Of a stretch of 64,000 nucleotides of DNA, positions 34,066 to 42,171 are shown one piece after another (position 1 is the first letter of the stretch; every line of letters begins with the position of its first letter). Both the position numbers and the translations under genes were made by a program. The notes under the pieces were generated by a model that did not search any database, was not told the DNA's origin, and saw only the letters and a program-made list of their open reading frames with translations. The DNA comes from Runella sp. MFBS21 (GTDB lineage: Bacteria > Bacteroidota > Bacteroidia > Cytophagales > Spirosomataceae), in assembly GCF_029433105.1 (NCBI RefSeq), contig NZ_JARNTW010000001.1:310001-374000 (forward strand). The letters are read 5' to 3'.

Positions 34066-34098
34066 ACCCCTGCCAGCGTTCAAAACGCTGGCAGGGGT
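34066..34098. repeat. 33-bp palindrome, family A copy 2
   Basis: A 15-bp perfect stem with loop CAA; on the minus strand it reads ACCCCTGCC...GGCAGGGGT with the core CGTTTTGAACG shared with copy 1. Eleven bases from copy 1, in the convergent gap between pirin and sigma genes. Confidence 0.75.
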
Positions 34099-34116
34099 TC
34101 AAACGTTGCCAGGGTT
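34097..34116 (-). repeat. Half copy of the family A palindrome
   Basis: On the minus strand it reads AACCCTGGCAACGTTTGAAC, equal in form to one arm and centre of the 33-bp elements but lacking the second arm. It abuts the stop codon of the sigma gene at 34115. Confidence 0.5.
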
Positions 34117-35362
34117 AAAGCTCTTCAATCTTCTTCCAAATAAGTTGCCATTCGGCTTTCGAATTTGTCAATGTGAGGGCAATCTCGTAGTGATTTTTAG
34201 CTGCTACAGTGTTGTTTAATTGTTTATAAAAATCACCCAAAGCCGTGTGGTAATAGTGGTTTTTCTCCATTTCTTTTAATAGTAACAATGCCTCTATTCC
34301 ACGCTCAGGGCCATAGGCAAAGCCTATCGCAATGGCTTTGTTGAACTGTACCATTACACTCTGATTAATCTGCTCTAGCAAGCGATACAAGTAAACAATG
34401 GCTTGCCAATTGGTAGTTTCAAAACTTTTGGCTTGCGCATGATAGCTCGCCAAGGCAGCTTCAATATGATAAGAACTGAGTTCGTCTCCGTCCGAAGCTC
34501 TGTTTAGAAATTGGACTCCTTGTTGAATCATGGATTGATTCCATTTCTCTCGATTTTGGTGCGCCAGTAGCACCATATGGCCTTCTTCGTCGAGGCGGGC
34601 GTCGAAGCGGGAAGCTTGAAAATACATCAATGATAGCAAAGCGGAGGTTTTGGGTAGATTTGTGATTTTGTGTTGACTAAGCAACGTCCCTAATCTAAGC
34701 GCCTCTTCACAAAGCTCTTTTTTGATAAATTGGTCAGGATTTTGGGAATGATATCCTTCGTTGAAAAGTAAATAAATCGCCTTCAAAATAGCATTTAAGC
34801 GAGGAAGGAGGTCATTGCCTTCAGGCACTTCTAGTTCAATGGGCGTGGTTCGGATTTTATCTTTGGCGCGGTAAAGTCGCTTATTGATGTTTTCGTCGTT
34901 TGACAAAAACGCCCTTGCAATTTCTGGAATACTTAGGCCACAAAGCGTACGCAAAATCAACGTAATTTGGGCTTCTTGAGGCAGGCTCGGATGACAGCAC
35001 GCAAACATCATTCGAAGCTGACTATCCTCGATTTCGTGCTCAAGAAAAAGCTGGTCGATGTGCTGTTGCATTTGCTGTTCGGATTGTAAATCATGGATAA
35101 GGTGGGGGCTGACTTCGGCCCAGGATTTTTCTTTGCGTAAGCGATCCAAAACTTTGTTTTTGGCTGTAGTATAGAGCCAACCCGTGGGGTTGTCGGGGAT
35201 GCCGTTTAGTTTCCAATGTTGCATGGCTGCCAATAGCGTATCTTGTACTACGTCGCGGGCGGTGTCGTAGTTGGGGAAGCCAAACAAGCGGGTCAAGACG
35301 GCGAGCATCTTTCCTGACTCATGTCGGAAAAGATGCTCGGCCAATTGGTTGACTTCATTCAT
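34115..35362 (-). CDS. ECF sigma factor with C-terminal extension (ECF42/DUF6596 type)
   Basis: 415 residues. Sigma region 2 (about 10-80, TAKNKVLDRLRKEKSW) and region 4 (about 125-180, LILRTLCGLSIPEIARAFLSNDENINKRLYRAKDKI) are followed by a 220-residue helical extension with TPR-like parts (YLLFNEGYHS, RLLEQINQSVMVQFNKAIAIG, YHTALGDFYKQLNN). This is the ECF42 layout, in which a DGPF/YCII gene is the usual neighbour, as here. No anti-sigma factor; the extension is thought to control activity. Confidence 0.92.
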   Translation of the reverse strand: MNEVNQLAEHLFRHESGKMLAVLTRLFGFPNYDTARDVVQDTLLAAMQHWKLNGIPDNPTGWLYTTAKNKVLDRLRKEKSWAEVSPHLIHDLQSEQQMQQHIDQLFLEHEIEDSQLRMMFACCHPSLPQEAQITLILRTLCGLSIPEIARAFLSNDENINKRLYRAKDKIRTTPIELEVPEGNDLLPRLNAILKAIYLLFNEGYHSQNPDQFIKKELCEEALRLGTLLSQHKITNLPKTSALLSLMYFQASRFDARLDEEGHMVLLAHQNREKWNQSMIQQGVQFLNRASDGDELSSYHIEAALASYHAQAKSFETTNWQAIVYLYRLLEQINQSVMVQFNKAIAIGFAYGPERGIEALLLLKEMEKNHYYHTALGDFYKQLNNTVAAKNHYEIALTLTNSKAEWQLIWKKIEEL

Positions 35363-35375
35363 GAGTTTTGGGATA

Positions 35376-35423
35376 GACTTTCTAAGTTTTAAACCTAATA
35401 AATACCTAAAAACTTAGAAAGTC
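35376..35423. repeat. Stem-loop repeat, family B copy 1
   Basis: GACTTTCTAAGTTTT (35376-35390) pairs exactly with 35409-35423 over 18 bases. It lies between the YCII gene stop and the sigma gene start on the minus strand. A 14-base piece (AAACTTAGAAAGTC) recurs at 40921. Confidence 0.6.
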
Positions 35424-35427
35424 AAGG

Positions 35428-35781
35428 TTAATTAAACTCTTGGATTTGGCGTACTTCTACCCGTCCTTCAACGTCGTAGATGGGGCAGCCTTTGGATAGC
35501 TCGATGGCTTCATCAATACTATCGGCAGTAAGAATCATAAATCCGCCGATGATTTCTTTGCCTTCCGTGAAAGGCCCATCGGTGATGACATGGCTAGAGC
35601 CTGATACTGTTTTGCCAGTAGGATAAAGCCCTTCGGTCGCAATCATCTTTCCTTGAGCCGCAATGCCCCCAATCCAATTGTTCCATTTTTCTATTTCGGC
35701 TTGGATAGTCTCGGGCGACATTTGAGCAAAATCTTCTTCCGCAGGGATTGAATTCCAGAAAGCGAGCATGTACTTGTTCAT
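35428..35781 (-). CDS. YCII/DGPF-domain protein, partner of the ECF42-type sigma factor
   Basis: 117 residues from the ATG at 35781; a longer frame to 36306 overlaps the WYL gene and is not likely. The start MNKYMLAFWNSIPAEEDFAQ and the signature VITDGPFTEGKEIIGGFMIL are those of the DGPF family. These small alpha/beta dimers sit next to ECF42 sigma factors and are often their regulon members; the reaction is unknown. Confidence 0.9.
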   Translation of the reverse strand: MNKYMLAFWNSIPAEEDFAQMSPETIQAEIEKWNNWIGGIAAQGKMIATEGLYPTGKTVSGSSHVITDGPFTEGKEIIGGFMILTADSIDEAIELSKGCPIYDVEGRVEVRQIQEFN

Positions 35782-35910
35782 GGTAGTAAATTGGTTTTTG
35801 TGAACTAAATGATTGAATTTATACGAATGACGGACTGGCTTCTCGAAACTGGACAAAAGAGACAAATTTTTTTTTATATTTTTGAAAAATAAAAAACTTC
35901 CCTCTTTCTC

Positions 35911-36606
35911 ATGAATCGTATAGACCGTTTGTTGGCTATATCGCTTGTCTTGCAATCTCGCAAATATACCCCTGCCGAAACCCTCGCCGAACGCTTCGGG
36001 ATGAGTATCCGAACCGTATATCGTGACCTGAAAGCACTCAACGAAATCGGTGTTCCAATAGGTTTTGAACCCAATAGAGGGTATTTTATCATGCAAGGGT
36101 ATTTTTTGCCACCCGTAACATTCAGTAGCGAAGAAGCCAATGCTTTGGTATTGGTAGAGTCTATTGTAGAGCGTTTTACGGATAAATCTATCAGCAAAAA
36201 TTATCATTCTGCCCTCAACAAGGTAAAAGCTATTCTGAAAAACTCCCAAAAAGAAAGCATCGAACATCTGGAAGGGAAAGTGGTCAATAGCGTAGTTTGT
36301 ACTCAATCAAACTTTGAGTATTTGTCTGAAATTCAGACCTCTATTACCCAGCAGACCATTCTTAAAATCAAGTACCAAAATGCCAATCAAGAAAACAGCG
36401 AACGTGAGATAGAGCCTATAGGGATCATTTTTTATTCGATGGCTTGGCATGTGATTGCATGGTGTTGGCGGCGTCTCGAATACCGCGATTTCAAAGTCGC
36501 CCGTATCCAAAAGCTTGTAAATACGCAGGCTGCTTTTCGTAAATCTTCGCATCAAGAAATCAATGCTTTCATAAAAGAGCAAGAAATGCGAATGGCACTG
36601 ACATAG
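35911..36606 (+). CDS. YafY-type HTH/WYL transcriptional regulator
   Basis: 231 residues. N-terminal DeoR-like winged helix (1-60, AETLAERFGMSIRTVYRDLKALNEIGVP) and a WYL domain at about 130-220 (ILKIKYQNANQ, REIEPIGIIFYSMAWHVIAWCWRR). WYL domains bind small ligands or nucleotides. It diverges from the YCII gene and precedes the AHSA1 gene in the same direction, which it may control. Confidence 0.9.
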   Translation: MNRIDRLLAISLVLQSRKYTPAETLAERFGMSIRTVYRDLKALNEIGVPIGFEPNRGYFIMQGYFLPPVTFSSEEANALVLVESIVERFTDKSISKNYHSALNKVKAILKNSQKESIEHLEGKVVNSVVCTQSNFEYLSEIQTSITQQTILKIKYQNANQENSEREIEPIGIIFYSMAWHVIAWCWRRLEYRDFKVARIQKLVNTQAAFRKSSHQEINAFIKEQEMRMALT

Positions 36607-36662
36607 GGTTGTCACTAGGGGGTGTTTTATTTGTATTCACAAAACCAAAACAGCTTCTAGTT

Positions 36663-37094
36663 ATGAATAGCAATCTATTAACCCTGAAAACATCTATCAT
36701 TATTGAGGCGCCTGCAGCGGAAGTATGGGATGCCCTTACCAATCCCGAAATGGTAAAAAAATATTTTTTCGGTTCCCAAATGATTACTACTTGGAAAGAA
36801 GGTGAAAGTATCCGTTTTACGGGAGAGTGGGAGGGACAAACCTACGAAGACAAAGGCACCGTTTTGAGCTTTAAACCAGCGCATTATTTGGCGTATAGTT
36901 ATTGGAGTTCGATGGGTGGTACTCCCGATCTTCCCGAAAATTATGCTCAGATTGAATACTATGTTGAGCCTCTGGAAAACGGTACCCAAGTAAGCGTCAC
37001 GCAAGACAGTATCAAAGATGAAACCGCCCAACATCATTCTGAAAATCTGTGGCAGCTTGTACTGGGCGAAATGAAGAAGCTCTTAGAAAAGTAA
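36663..37094 (+). CDS. SRPBCC/AHSA1-family protein
   Basis: 143 residues from the ATG at 36663 (MNSNLLTLKTSIIIEAPAAEVWDALTNPEMV); an upstream start adds a doubtful leader. The helix-grip pattern (IEAPAAEVWDALT, TWKEGESIRFTGEWEG, LSFKPAHYLAYSYW, NLWQLVLGEMKKLLE) is that of Aha1-like lipid or co-chaperone proteins. Ligand unknown. A long hairpin follows the stop. Confidence 0.88.
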   Translation: MNSNLLTLKTSIIIEAPAAEVWDALTNPEMVKKYFFGSQMITTWKEGESIRFTGEWEGQTYEDKGTVLSFKPAHYLAYSYWSSMGGTPDLPENYAQIEYYVEPLENGTQVSVTQDSIKDETAQHHSENLWQLVLGEMKKLLEK

Positions 37095-37101
37095 GTATGG
37101 A

Positions 37102-37150
37102 TGCGCAAATTGGTTTTCTAATTTTTTAACTTGGAAGACCAATTTGCACA
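37102..37150 (+). terminator. Hairpin after the AHSA1 gene
   Basis: 37102-37118 pairs with 37134-37150 over 17 positions with two mismatches or wobbles, loop 15 bases. The T-run is weak, so it may be a repeat rather than a terminator. Confidence 0.45.
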
Positions 37151-37193
37151 TTTACTTATTTAAGTACCAAAGAGTCAATTACTTAAAAACAGA

Positions 37194-37703
37194 ATGGTAT
37201 CGTTTCGAGCATTGTTAGAGAAGTTTGATAAAAAAGGAGAAAAAACGGGCTGGACTTATTTTGAGATTTCGGAAGAAATGGCTCATCAGCTCAACCCTAA
37301 TGTCCGTACTTCTTTTCGAGTAAAAGGAAAACTGGATGAGTATGCCATCAAGCTGGTAGCATTGCTGCCGATGGGCGACGGGGGATTTATCATGCCGGTC
37401 AATGCCGAAATGCGCCGTGGACTTCGCAAGAAAGAAGGTGCTATGATTAACGTAGCTCTCGAAGTCGATGTAGATCCATTGCCTCAGTCCATCGATTTGT
37501 TGGAATGTTTGGAAGATGAACCACAGGCGTTGGCTTTTTTTAATAAACTTCCCGTAAGTCATCAAAACTATTACAGCAAATGGATTGAATCGGCCAAAAC
37601 GATTGAAACCAAAACCAAACGCATCAGCATGATGATAAAAGGCATGTCGATGGGGTTGAATTTTGGTGAAACGATTCGATATTTTCGAGATTTAGAAAAG
37701 TAA
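37194..37703 (+). CDS. YdeI/OmpD-associated family protein with DUF1905
   Basis: 169 residues. Begins with the DUF1905 barrel (FEISEEMAHQLNPNVRTSFRVKGKLDEYAIK, MPVNAEMRRGLRKKEGAMINVALEVD) and ends with the YdeI bacteriocin-protection region (ALAFFNKLPVSHQNYYSKWIESAKTIETKTKRISMMIKGMSMG). Function unproven. It lies in a run of small genes of similar type that often travel together with WYL regulators. Confidence 0.88.
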   Translation: MVSFRALLEKFDKKGEKTGWTYFEISEEMAHQLNPNVRTSFRVKGKLDEYAIKLVALLPMGDGGFIMPVNAEMRRGLRKKEGAMINVALEVDVDPLPQSIDLLECLEDEPQALAFFNKLPVSHQNYYSKWIESAKTIETKTKRISMMIKGMSMGLNFGETIRYFRDLEK

Positions 37704-37759
37704 ATAACGCCCTTTTGCGTGTTTTGATTACATCTGACATCACTTTTACCTACCCTACA

Positions 37760-38092
37760 ATGGTAAATTTAGAACAAGCTCATACACTTCTGGTTTCGAT
37801 GCCCGATGCCGTAGAGGAGGCTCACTTTGACAAACCTGCCTATAAAATCAAAGGCAAGATATTTGCTACGTTCAATATCGAGAACAAGTGGGTGACGCTA
37901 AAATTGACACCTGAGCAGCAAAATATTCTTTGTGAAGACCCCGCTTTTTATCCTGTTCCCAACAAATGGGGCCAAATGGGATGGACTCACGTTAATCTAA
38001 ATCAAGTAAAAAAAACTCACTTTGCGGAGGCGGTAGACCTCGCTTATCAAAACATTATTTCACAAAAAAAGAAAGCCAAAAGTAAGTCATAG
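37760..38092 (+). CDS. MmcQ/YjbR family protein
   Basis: 110 residues from the ATG at 37760; an upstream ATG at 37715 adds 15 residues with no support. The pattern LVSMPDAVEEAHFDKPAYKIKGKIFATFNIENKWVTLKLTP and WGQMGWTHVNLNQV matches the CyaY-like fold called MmcQ/YjbR. Function unclear, DNA binding was suggested. It follows the YdeI gene by 56 bases. Confidence 0.9.
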   Translation: MVNLEQAHTLLVSMPDAVEEAHFDKPAYKIKGKIFATFNIENKWVTLKLTPEQQNILCEDPAFYPVPNKWGQMGWTHVNLNQVKKTHFAEAVDLAYQNIISQKKKAKSKS

Positions 38093-38127
38093 AGGCGGCT
38101 TTTGGGAGATACTCAACTATAACAACC

Positions 38128-38667
38128 ATGAGAAAACTAATATTAGGACTTGCCGTGAGCTTAGACGGCTTCATCGAAGGCCCCAATGGCGAATATGACT
38201 GGTGTTTTACTGACCAAGATTATGGTCTCAACGAGTTTTTTACTCAAATAGATGCCTTGTTTGTAGGACGCAAAACCTACGAAATGTCTATCGCTCAAGA
38301 TGGGCGTGAAAGCTGGCTTCCTAAGCTCAAAGAGTATGTTTTTTCAAACACATTGGAGCGATTTAAATCAGATAGAAGATTGATTAGCGGTACTCCTGAG
38401 GAAGTAGAAGCACAGGTCAGAAGGATAAAAAGCTTAGAAGGGAAGGATATTTGGCTTTTTGGCGGAGCTGAGCTTAGTAATTTTTTGATGGAGTTGAACC
38501 TCATTGATGAGCTTTGGTTGTCGGTTCATCCCGTCATGTTGGGAGCGGGAAAACCTTTTTTAGGAAACCTCAAAGACCGGCATTGGCTTACCCTCATCGA
38601 ATCAAAAGTCTATGAAACGGGCTTGGTATCTTTGAAATATAGCTGCAAAAAGACATTGAGTGATTAG
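38128..38667 (+). CDS. Dihydrofolate-reductase-like RibD C-terminal family protein
   Basis: 179 residues. Starts MRKLILGLAVSLDGFIEGPNGEYDWCF, then DALFVGRKTYEMSIAQDG, KSLEGKDIWLFGGAELSNFLMELNLIDELWLSVHPVMLGAGKPFL, all typical for the RibD/YyaP/YwjB group. It probably binds NADPH, but the substrate is unknown. Last gene of the 35911-38667 run, followed by a terminator that forms half of a repeat pair flanking the next island. Confidence 0.9.
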   Translation: MRKLILGLAVSLDGFIEGPNGEYDWCFTDQDYGLNEFFTQIDALFVGRKTYEMSIAQDGRESWLPKLKEYVFSNTLERFKSDRRLISGTPEEVEAQVRRIKSLEGKDIWLFGGAELSNFLMELNLIDELWLSVHPVMLGAGKPFLGNLKDRHWLTLIESKVYETGLVSLKYSCKKTLSD

Positions 38668-38680
38668 ACAACAGCGATTG

Positions 38681-38761
38681 GATAGTTTTTTGTGGCTAAA
38701 AATTTTTTACAACATCGGGGAGTTTAGGAGTCGAATCCTAAACTCCCGTTGTATTTTTGGG
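38681..38761. repeat. Direct repeat flanking the immunity-like island, left copy
   Basis: GATAGTTTTTTGTGGCTAAA, a spacer and a hairpin closed by GTTGTATTTTTGG. The right copy is at 41074-41168 with the same order of parts. It contains a terminator hairpin for the RibD-like gene. Confidence 0.6.
38709..38758 (+). terminator. Intrinsic terminator after the RibD-like gene
   Basis: GGGAGTTTAGGA (38718-38729) pairs exactly with 38736-38747, with outer ACAAC/GTTGT pairing, followed by ATTTTT. Confidence 0.8.
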
Positions 38762-39048
38762 ATAGTATTTACTGTATTCTATGTCTTCAGAGAGGCAAGA
38801 AAATTTTGTAATAGCTCTTTGAACCATTAGGGAAGCTACTTTGAGCGGTTAAAAAAAAGGTATGTAAAACATAAGATGATGCTGTACGTACCAATAAAAA
38901 TTTAGCAAAAGTTTTGAGGAATTGAAAGTAGCCTCGGTAGAGGTGCAACATTTGCAGTAGTAGCTGCGCATAACGGGAGGTTTTATTAGGTACAATTGAG
39001 AGGCATTAACTATTCAAAAAGTCACTCTTTACATTTAAAATAAAAGCT
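38762..39048. other. Gene-free AT-rich stretch
   Basis: About 290 bases between the terminator and the immunity-like gene. All frames are broken by stops and no clear promoter or structure is seen; it may hold decayed coding sequence. Confidence 0.4.
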
Positions 39049-39735
39049 ATGAAATACTTTCGAATTATTGTTTGGGGTACTCCGTTGTATAATTATGAGC
39101 CTTGGAAAGGTGAGCCTGATAACTTTTATTATAATTTAGAAATAAATAAAATGCCAACATTTGACCCTGTATTCTCTTATCAAGTGTTGGAGGAAGTACC
39201 CGCTACTGATTTTATAAGTAGCACCTTTGGTGGATCTACTTATGGTTTTTTGGTAAATCAAAAAGCTAGAAATTTTTTAAATTCAATTAATGCAGATTTA
39301 AATCACAAATATTATCCTATAAAAATGCTGCAAGAAATTAATCAAAAAGCTTCTGATTCTCCCGCTTATTATCATTCAACTCCTTATTGGTATTTTTTTA
39401 TTGTCAACCCTGATTATGTTGATTGGATAGATTTTAAGAAAACTATATTTTTTGCCCGCCCATTAAAAGGAGATATTTTACAAAACATTCGTTTTGAAAA
39501 CTCAGAACAATTCTCTTTATTTAAAAGTGAAGAAAAATACGACATAGGATGTGAAATGTTGTTTTTGAATGATGAATTTAAAAGAAAGGAGTTAGATATT
39601 TTTGTTATACCTCAGTTGGCAGCTAAATCATCTTATTATCAAATTGTAGTTTCTGAGAATTTTAAAGAAAGGGTTGAAAAAGCAAAACTAACAGGAATTC
39701 ATCGTTTTGTAGAATTACCCATCTATGTAGATTAG
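39049..39735 (+). CDS. Immunity-like protein (Imm11/DUF1629-like C-terminus)
   Basis: 228 residues, AT-rich codon use unlike its neighbours. The end FKERVEKAKLTGIHRFVELP resembles the 'sekLkealekagltGvrF' closing motif of DUF1629/Imm11 proteins, which neutralise toxins of polymorphic or type VI systems. Many aromatic residues (YYHSTPYWYFFIVNPDYVDW). No signal peptide. The call is by weak resemblance and by neighbours; no toxin is encoded beside it. Confidence 0.5.
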   Translation: MKYFRIIVWGTPLYNYEPWKGEPDNFYYNLEINKMPTFDPVFSYQVLEEVPATDFISSTFGGSTYGFLVNQKARNFLNSINADLNHKYYPIKMLQEINQKASDSPAYYHSTPYWYFFIVNPDYVDWIDFKKTIFFARPLKGDILQNIRFENSEQFSLFKSEEKYDIGCEMLFLNDEFKRKELDIFVIPQLAAKSSYYQIVVSENFKERVEKAKLTGIHRFVELPIYVD

Positions 39736-39971
39736 GCTCTAAGTGAATATTTACAAAAACTCAAATAAATGCCTTTTGTAATAGTTGATTTAAGCGAAAT
39801 ATTGACCAAGGTCGTAACCTCCACTACCAATGAAGCAGTGGACTTTGAGAAGGTGTACTTCTTATAAATGGATATTAACACAAAACTTAATTAAACGTAG
39901 CCAATAATACTATCTAAATTTGGTTGATTTTAATTTGGATAGCCAACTTTAAACCTTTTAATTGAATAACT
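39736..39971. other. Gap with a possible gene remnant
   Basis: A 32-codon open stretch from 39769 to 39867 starts with ATG (MPFVIVDLSEILTKVV) and may be the remnant of a larger gene or a chance frame. The last 26 bases form the leader that is duplicated at 40503. Confidence 0.3.
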
Positions 39972-40372
39972 ATGGACTTAAAAATAACCTTATCTCTGAA
40001 GCATGATTATCCATATTCGGATTCTCCTTCTATGTATATCTCCGCCCCTTATGAAAAGCTAGGCCCCCTTTTTTGGGAGATAAAATATGATATAGATGTT
40101 GATACTTTTAGAGAAGCGATTGACCAAATCGTGGCAGGAACATGGTCAGAGCCTTTGGTCTTTGATTGGACTAGTGGTGTAACGACAGTGTTTGTTTACC
40201 CAGAAATTTCTTATTATGAAGAATTTGATAAAGATGCTGGAGAAATTCCCACCTTACAGCTATTCTATTTATTCAATATATGGGAGAATTTTTTAAAGGT
40301 ATCTTCTGCAATAATTCCTATAAAAATGTGATTGCAAGAACTATCAATTTACAAAATTTTCTTTGGGAAGAG
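39946..40372 (+). repeat. Tandem duplication, copy 1
   Basis: Includes leader, the gene at 39972 and about 40 bases after it. Copy 2 is at 40503-40914. Shared pieces include the leader ACTTTAAACCTTTTAATTGA and the trailer TTACAAAATTTTCTTTGGGA. Confidence 0.8.
39972..40331 (+). CDS. Small immunity-like protein, copy 1
   Basis: 119 residues, acidic and aromatic, no signal peptide. Shares most of its sequence with the protein at 40529: ISAPYEKLG, then AIDQIVAGTWSE, SYYEE and EIPTLQLFYLFNIWENFL. Copy 1 has five extra residues near the N-terminus. I do not recognise a named family; size, acidity, gene duplication and neighbours are those of immunity proteins. The function is therefore a guess. 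Confidence 0.6.
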   Translation: MDLKITLSLKHDYPYSDSPSMYISAPYEKLGPLFWEIKYDIDVDTFREAIDQIVAGTWSEPLVFDWTSGVTTVFVYPEISYYEEFDKDAGEIPTLQLFYLFNIWENFLKVSSAIIPIKM

Positions 40373-40502
40373 TTCGGTGAACCTTTGGGCAAGCTGCTTT
40401 GAGAGCTTATAAAACTAAGAGGATTCCCGTTGTTGCTCTGGCGACCTCATCGGCACAGCGACAATAGGGGGAAAACATTAATACTGTTTATCCAATGATA
40501 AA

Positions 40503-40914
40503 ACTTTAAACCTTTTAATTGAATAACTATGGAATTAGAAATAACTTTATCTCTAGAGGATAATCATCCTTTTATGTATATCTCCGCCCCTTATGAAAAG
40601 TTAGGAGCCTTTTTTGGGGAGATAAAAGATGAAGATAGGATCAATATTTTTAGAAAAGCAATTGACCAAATCGTGGCAGGAACATGGTCAGAATCTTATC
40701 CCTTTGATTATACTGGCGGTGTAACGGCGGTATCTATTTCACCAGAGATTTCTTATTATCATGAATTAGGTAAAGAATCTGAAGAAATTCCCACCTTACA
40801 CTTATTGTATTTATTCAATATATGGGAAAACTTTTTAAGGATATGTTCTATAATACCTCCTCTAAAAAAGTGATGACAAGAACTATCCATTTACAAAATT
40901 TTCTTTGGGAAGAG
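40503..40914 (+). repeat. Tandem duplication, copy 2
   Basis: Offset 557 bases from copy 1 at the leader. Leader, gene and trailer are all kept, so the whole unit was duplicated rather than the gene alone. Confidence 0.8.
40529..40873 (+). CDS. Small immunity-like protein, copy 2
   Basis: 114 residues, diverged paralogue of the 39972 protein (about two thirds identical by eye). Differences cluster in the middle (FGEIKDEDRINIFRKAI versus FWEIKYDIDVDTFREAI), as expected if each copy tracks a different toxin variant. Followed by a family B stem-loop. Function is inferred as for copy 1. Confidence 0.6.
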   Translation: MELEITLSLEDNHPFMYISAPYEKLGAFFGEIKDEDRINIFRKAIDQIVAGTWSESYPFDYTGGVTAVSISPEISYYHELGKESEEIPTLHLLYLFNIWENFLRICSIIPPLKK

Positions 40915-40919
40915 TGGTC

Positions 40920-40968
40920 TAAACTTAGAAAGTCCATTAATCGCAGTCAACAAGACTTTCCAAGTTTA
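40920..40968. repeat. Stem-loop repeat, family B copy 2
   Basis: TAAACTTAGAAAGTC (40920-40934) pairs with 40954-40968 with one G-U pair. It shares AAACTTAGAAAGTC with the copy at 35376-35423. Confidence 0.6.
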
Positions 40969-40980
40969 GAAAAAGAAAGA

Positions 40981-41060
40981 ATAACGCCGTATATATGAAA
41001 CGCTATTTTACGCCGCTACTTGGCAGGCCGACCTCGACCCATACCGCACCAAACGATTAA
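40981..41060 (+). pseudogene. Possible C-terminal gene remnant
   Basis: The frame reading YETLFYAATWQADLDPYRTK around 40990-41056 looks protein-like and has higher GC than its surroundings, but an in-frame stop precedes it and no start exists. It may be the end of a lost gene of the island. Family unknown. Confidence 0.25.
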
Positions 41061-41073
41061 ATACTAACCATTT

Positions 41074-41168
41074 GATAGTTTTTTGTAGCTAAAACCACCT
41101 TTTGGGTCTTATATTACATCATCGTGGGAGTTTGGGAGTATAATCTTAAACTCCCATTGTGTTTTTGG
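41074..41168. repeat. Direct repeat flanking the immunity-like island, right copy
   Basis: Same part order as 38681-38761: GATAGTTTTTTGTAGCTAAA, spacer, hairpin with GGGAGTTTGGGA (41126-41137) and its partner (41144-41155), then ATTGTGTTTTTGG. Confidence 0.6.
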
Positions 41169-41253
41169 TATATTAAATCGTCGTAAAATGAGTTTGGGTA
41201 GCATTAAATATCATCGTAAATTTGGCATCTAAGCCTATTTTCCACCACTTACT

Positions 41254-42168
41254 ATGAAAAACTATTTACTGATAGTTGCCTTTTTGGTATCTAAACTGAC
41301 CATAGGTCAATCTCCTTCTCCCAAGATAACGAGCAATTTGGAAGTGCTAGACATCAAAAATGGTAAGCGACAAGTGATTCTGACGGGCAATTGGCTCATG
41401 GAAGCGCCCAATTGGTCGCCAGACGGAAAATTTCTGATTCTCAATCGCAAAGGTGTTCTCGAAAAAATGTCGATTGAAGGAGAATCTTTGGGCGTGATTG
41501 ATACCGATTTTGCTAACCGATGCACTAGTGCGCATGGTATCAGCTATGACGGCAAAACCGTTTTTTTTAGCCATAATGACACTAGAGCAGGGCTTACCAA
41601 CAATTCTCGCATCTTCAAAGTACCCATAGAAGGAGGAAAGCCGACTTTGCTGACGCCCAATGCCCCTTCTTTTTGGCATGGTGTGAGCCGTTCGGGAAAA
41701 CATATTTTGTATGCTGGCCTGCGTAATGGGAATTGGGATATTTATAAAATCCCCACGGCTGGCGGCGAAGAAATTCGTCTTACTGATCATTCAGGCTTGG
41801 ACGACGCCCCCGAATATAGCCATGATTCCAAATTCATCTATTTCAACGCTTACCGTACAGGCCGGGTGCAGCTTTATAGAATGAAACCCGACGGCACCGC
41901 TGAAGAGCAGCTTACTGATGATGAGTTTGACAATTGGTATCCACATCCGAGTCCTGATGGGCGGTGGATTGTTTTTATGTCTTATCTCGAAGATCAAAAA
42001 GGCAAACACCCTCTGGGCAAGGAAGTAAAACTGCGCTTGATGAACCTCAAAACCAATCAAATCAAAGATTTGACTGAGACATTTGTTGGAGGGCAAGGAA
42101 CCCTTAGTGTGCCATGCTGGTCGCCCGATAGCAAGCGACTTGTTTTTGTGACCTACAAATTAGACTAG
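41254..42168 (+). CDS. Secreted TolB-like PD40 beta-propeller protein
   Basis: 304 residues. Signal peptide 1-18 (MKNYLLIVAFLVSKLTIG), then WD40-like PD40 repeats: APNWSPDGKFLILNR, HGISYDGKTVFFSH, HGVSRSGKHILYAG, APEYSHDSKFIYFNAYR, YPHPSPDGRWIVFMSY and VPCWSPDSKRLVFVT. Likely a periplasmic six-blade propeller that binds a protein or glycan; no catalytic role visible. Monocistronic, followed by a palindrome. Confidence 0.88.
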   Translation: MKNYLLIVAFLVSKLTIGQSPSPKITSNLEVLDIKNGKRQVILTGNWLMEAPNWSPDGKFLILNRKGVLEKMSIEGESLGVIDTDFANRCTSAHGISYDGKTVFFSHNDTRAGLTNNSRIFKVPIEGGKPTLLTPNAPSFWHGVSRSGKHILYAGLRNGNWDIYKIPTAGGEEIRLTDHSGLDDAPEYSHDSKFIYFNAYRTGRVQLYRMKPDGTAEEQLTDDEFDNWYPHPSPDGRWIVFMSYLEDQKGKHPLGKEVKLRLMNLKTNQIKDLTETFVGGQGTLSVPCWSPDSKRLVFVTYKLD

Positions 42169-42171
42169 GCG

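Noticed and set aside
35782-36306. N-terminal extension of the YCII gene across the WYL regulator start
   Set aside because: The DGPF family begins at MNKYMLAF; the extension overlaps a convincing gene on the other strand.
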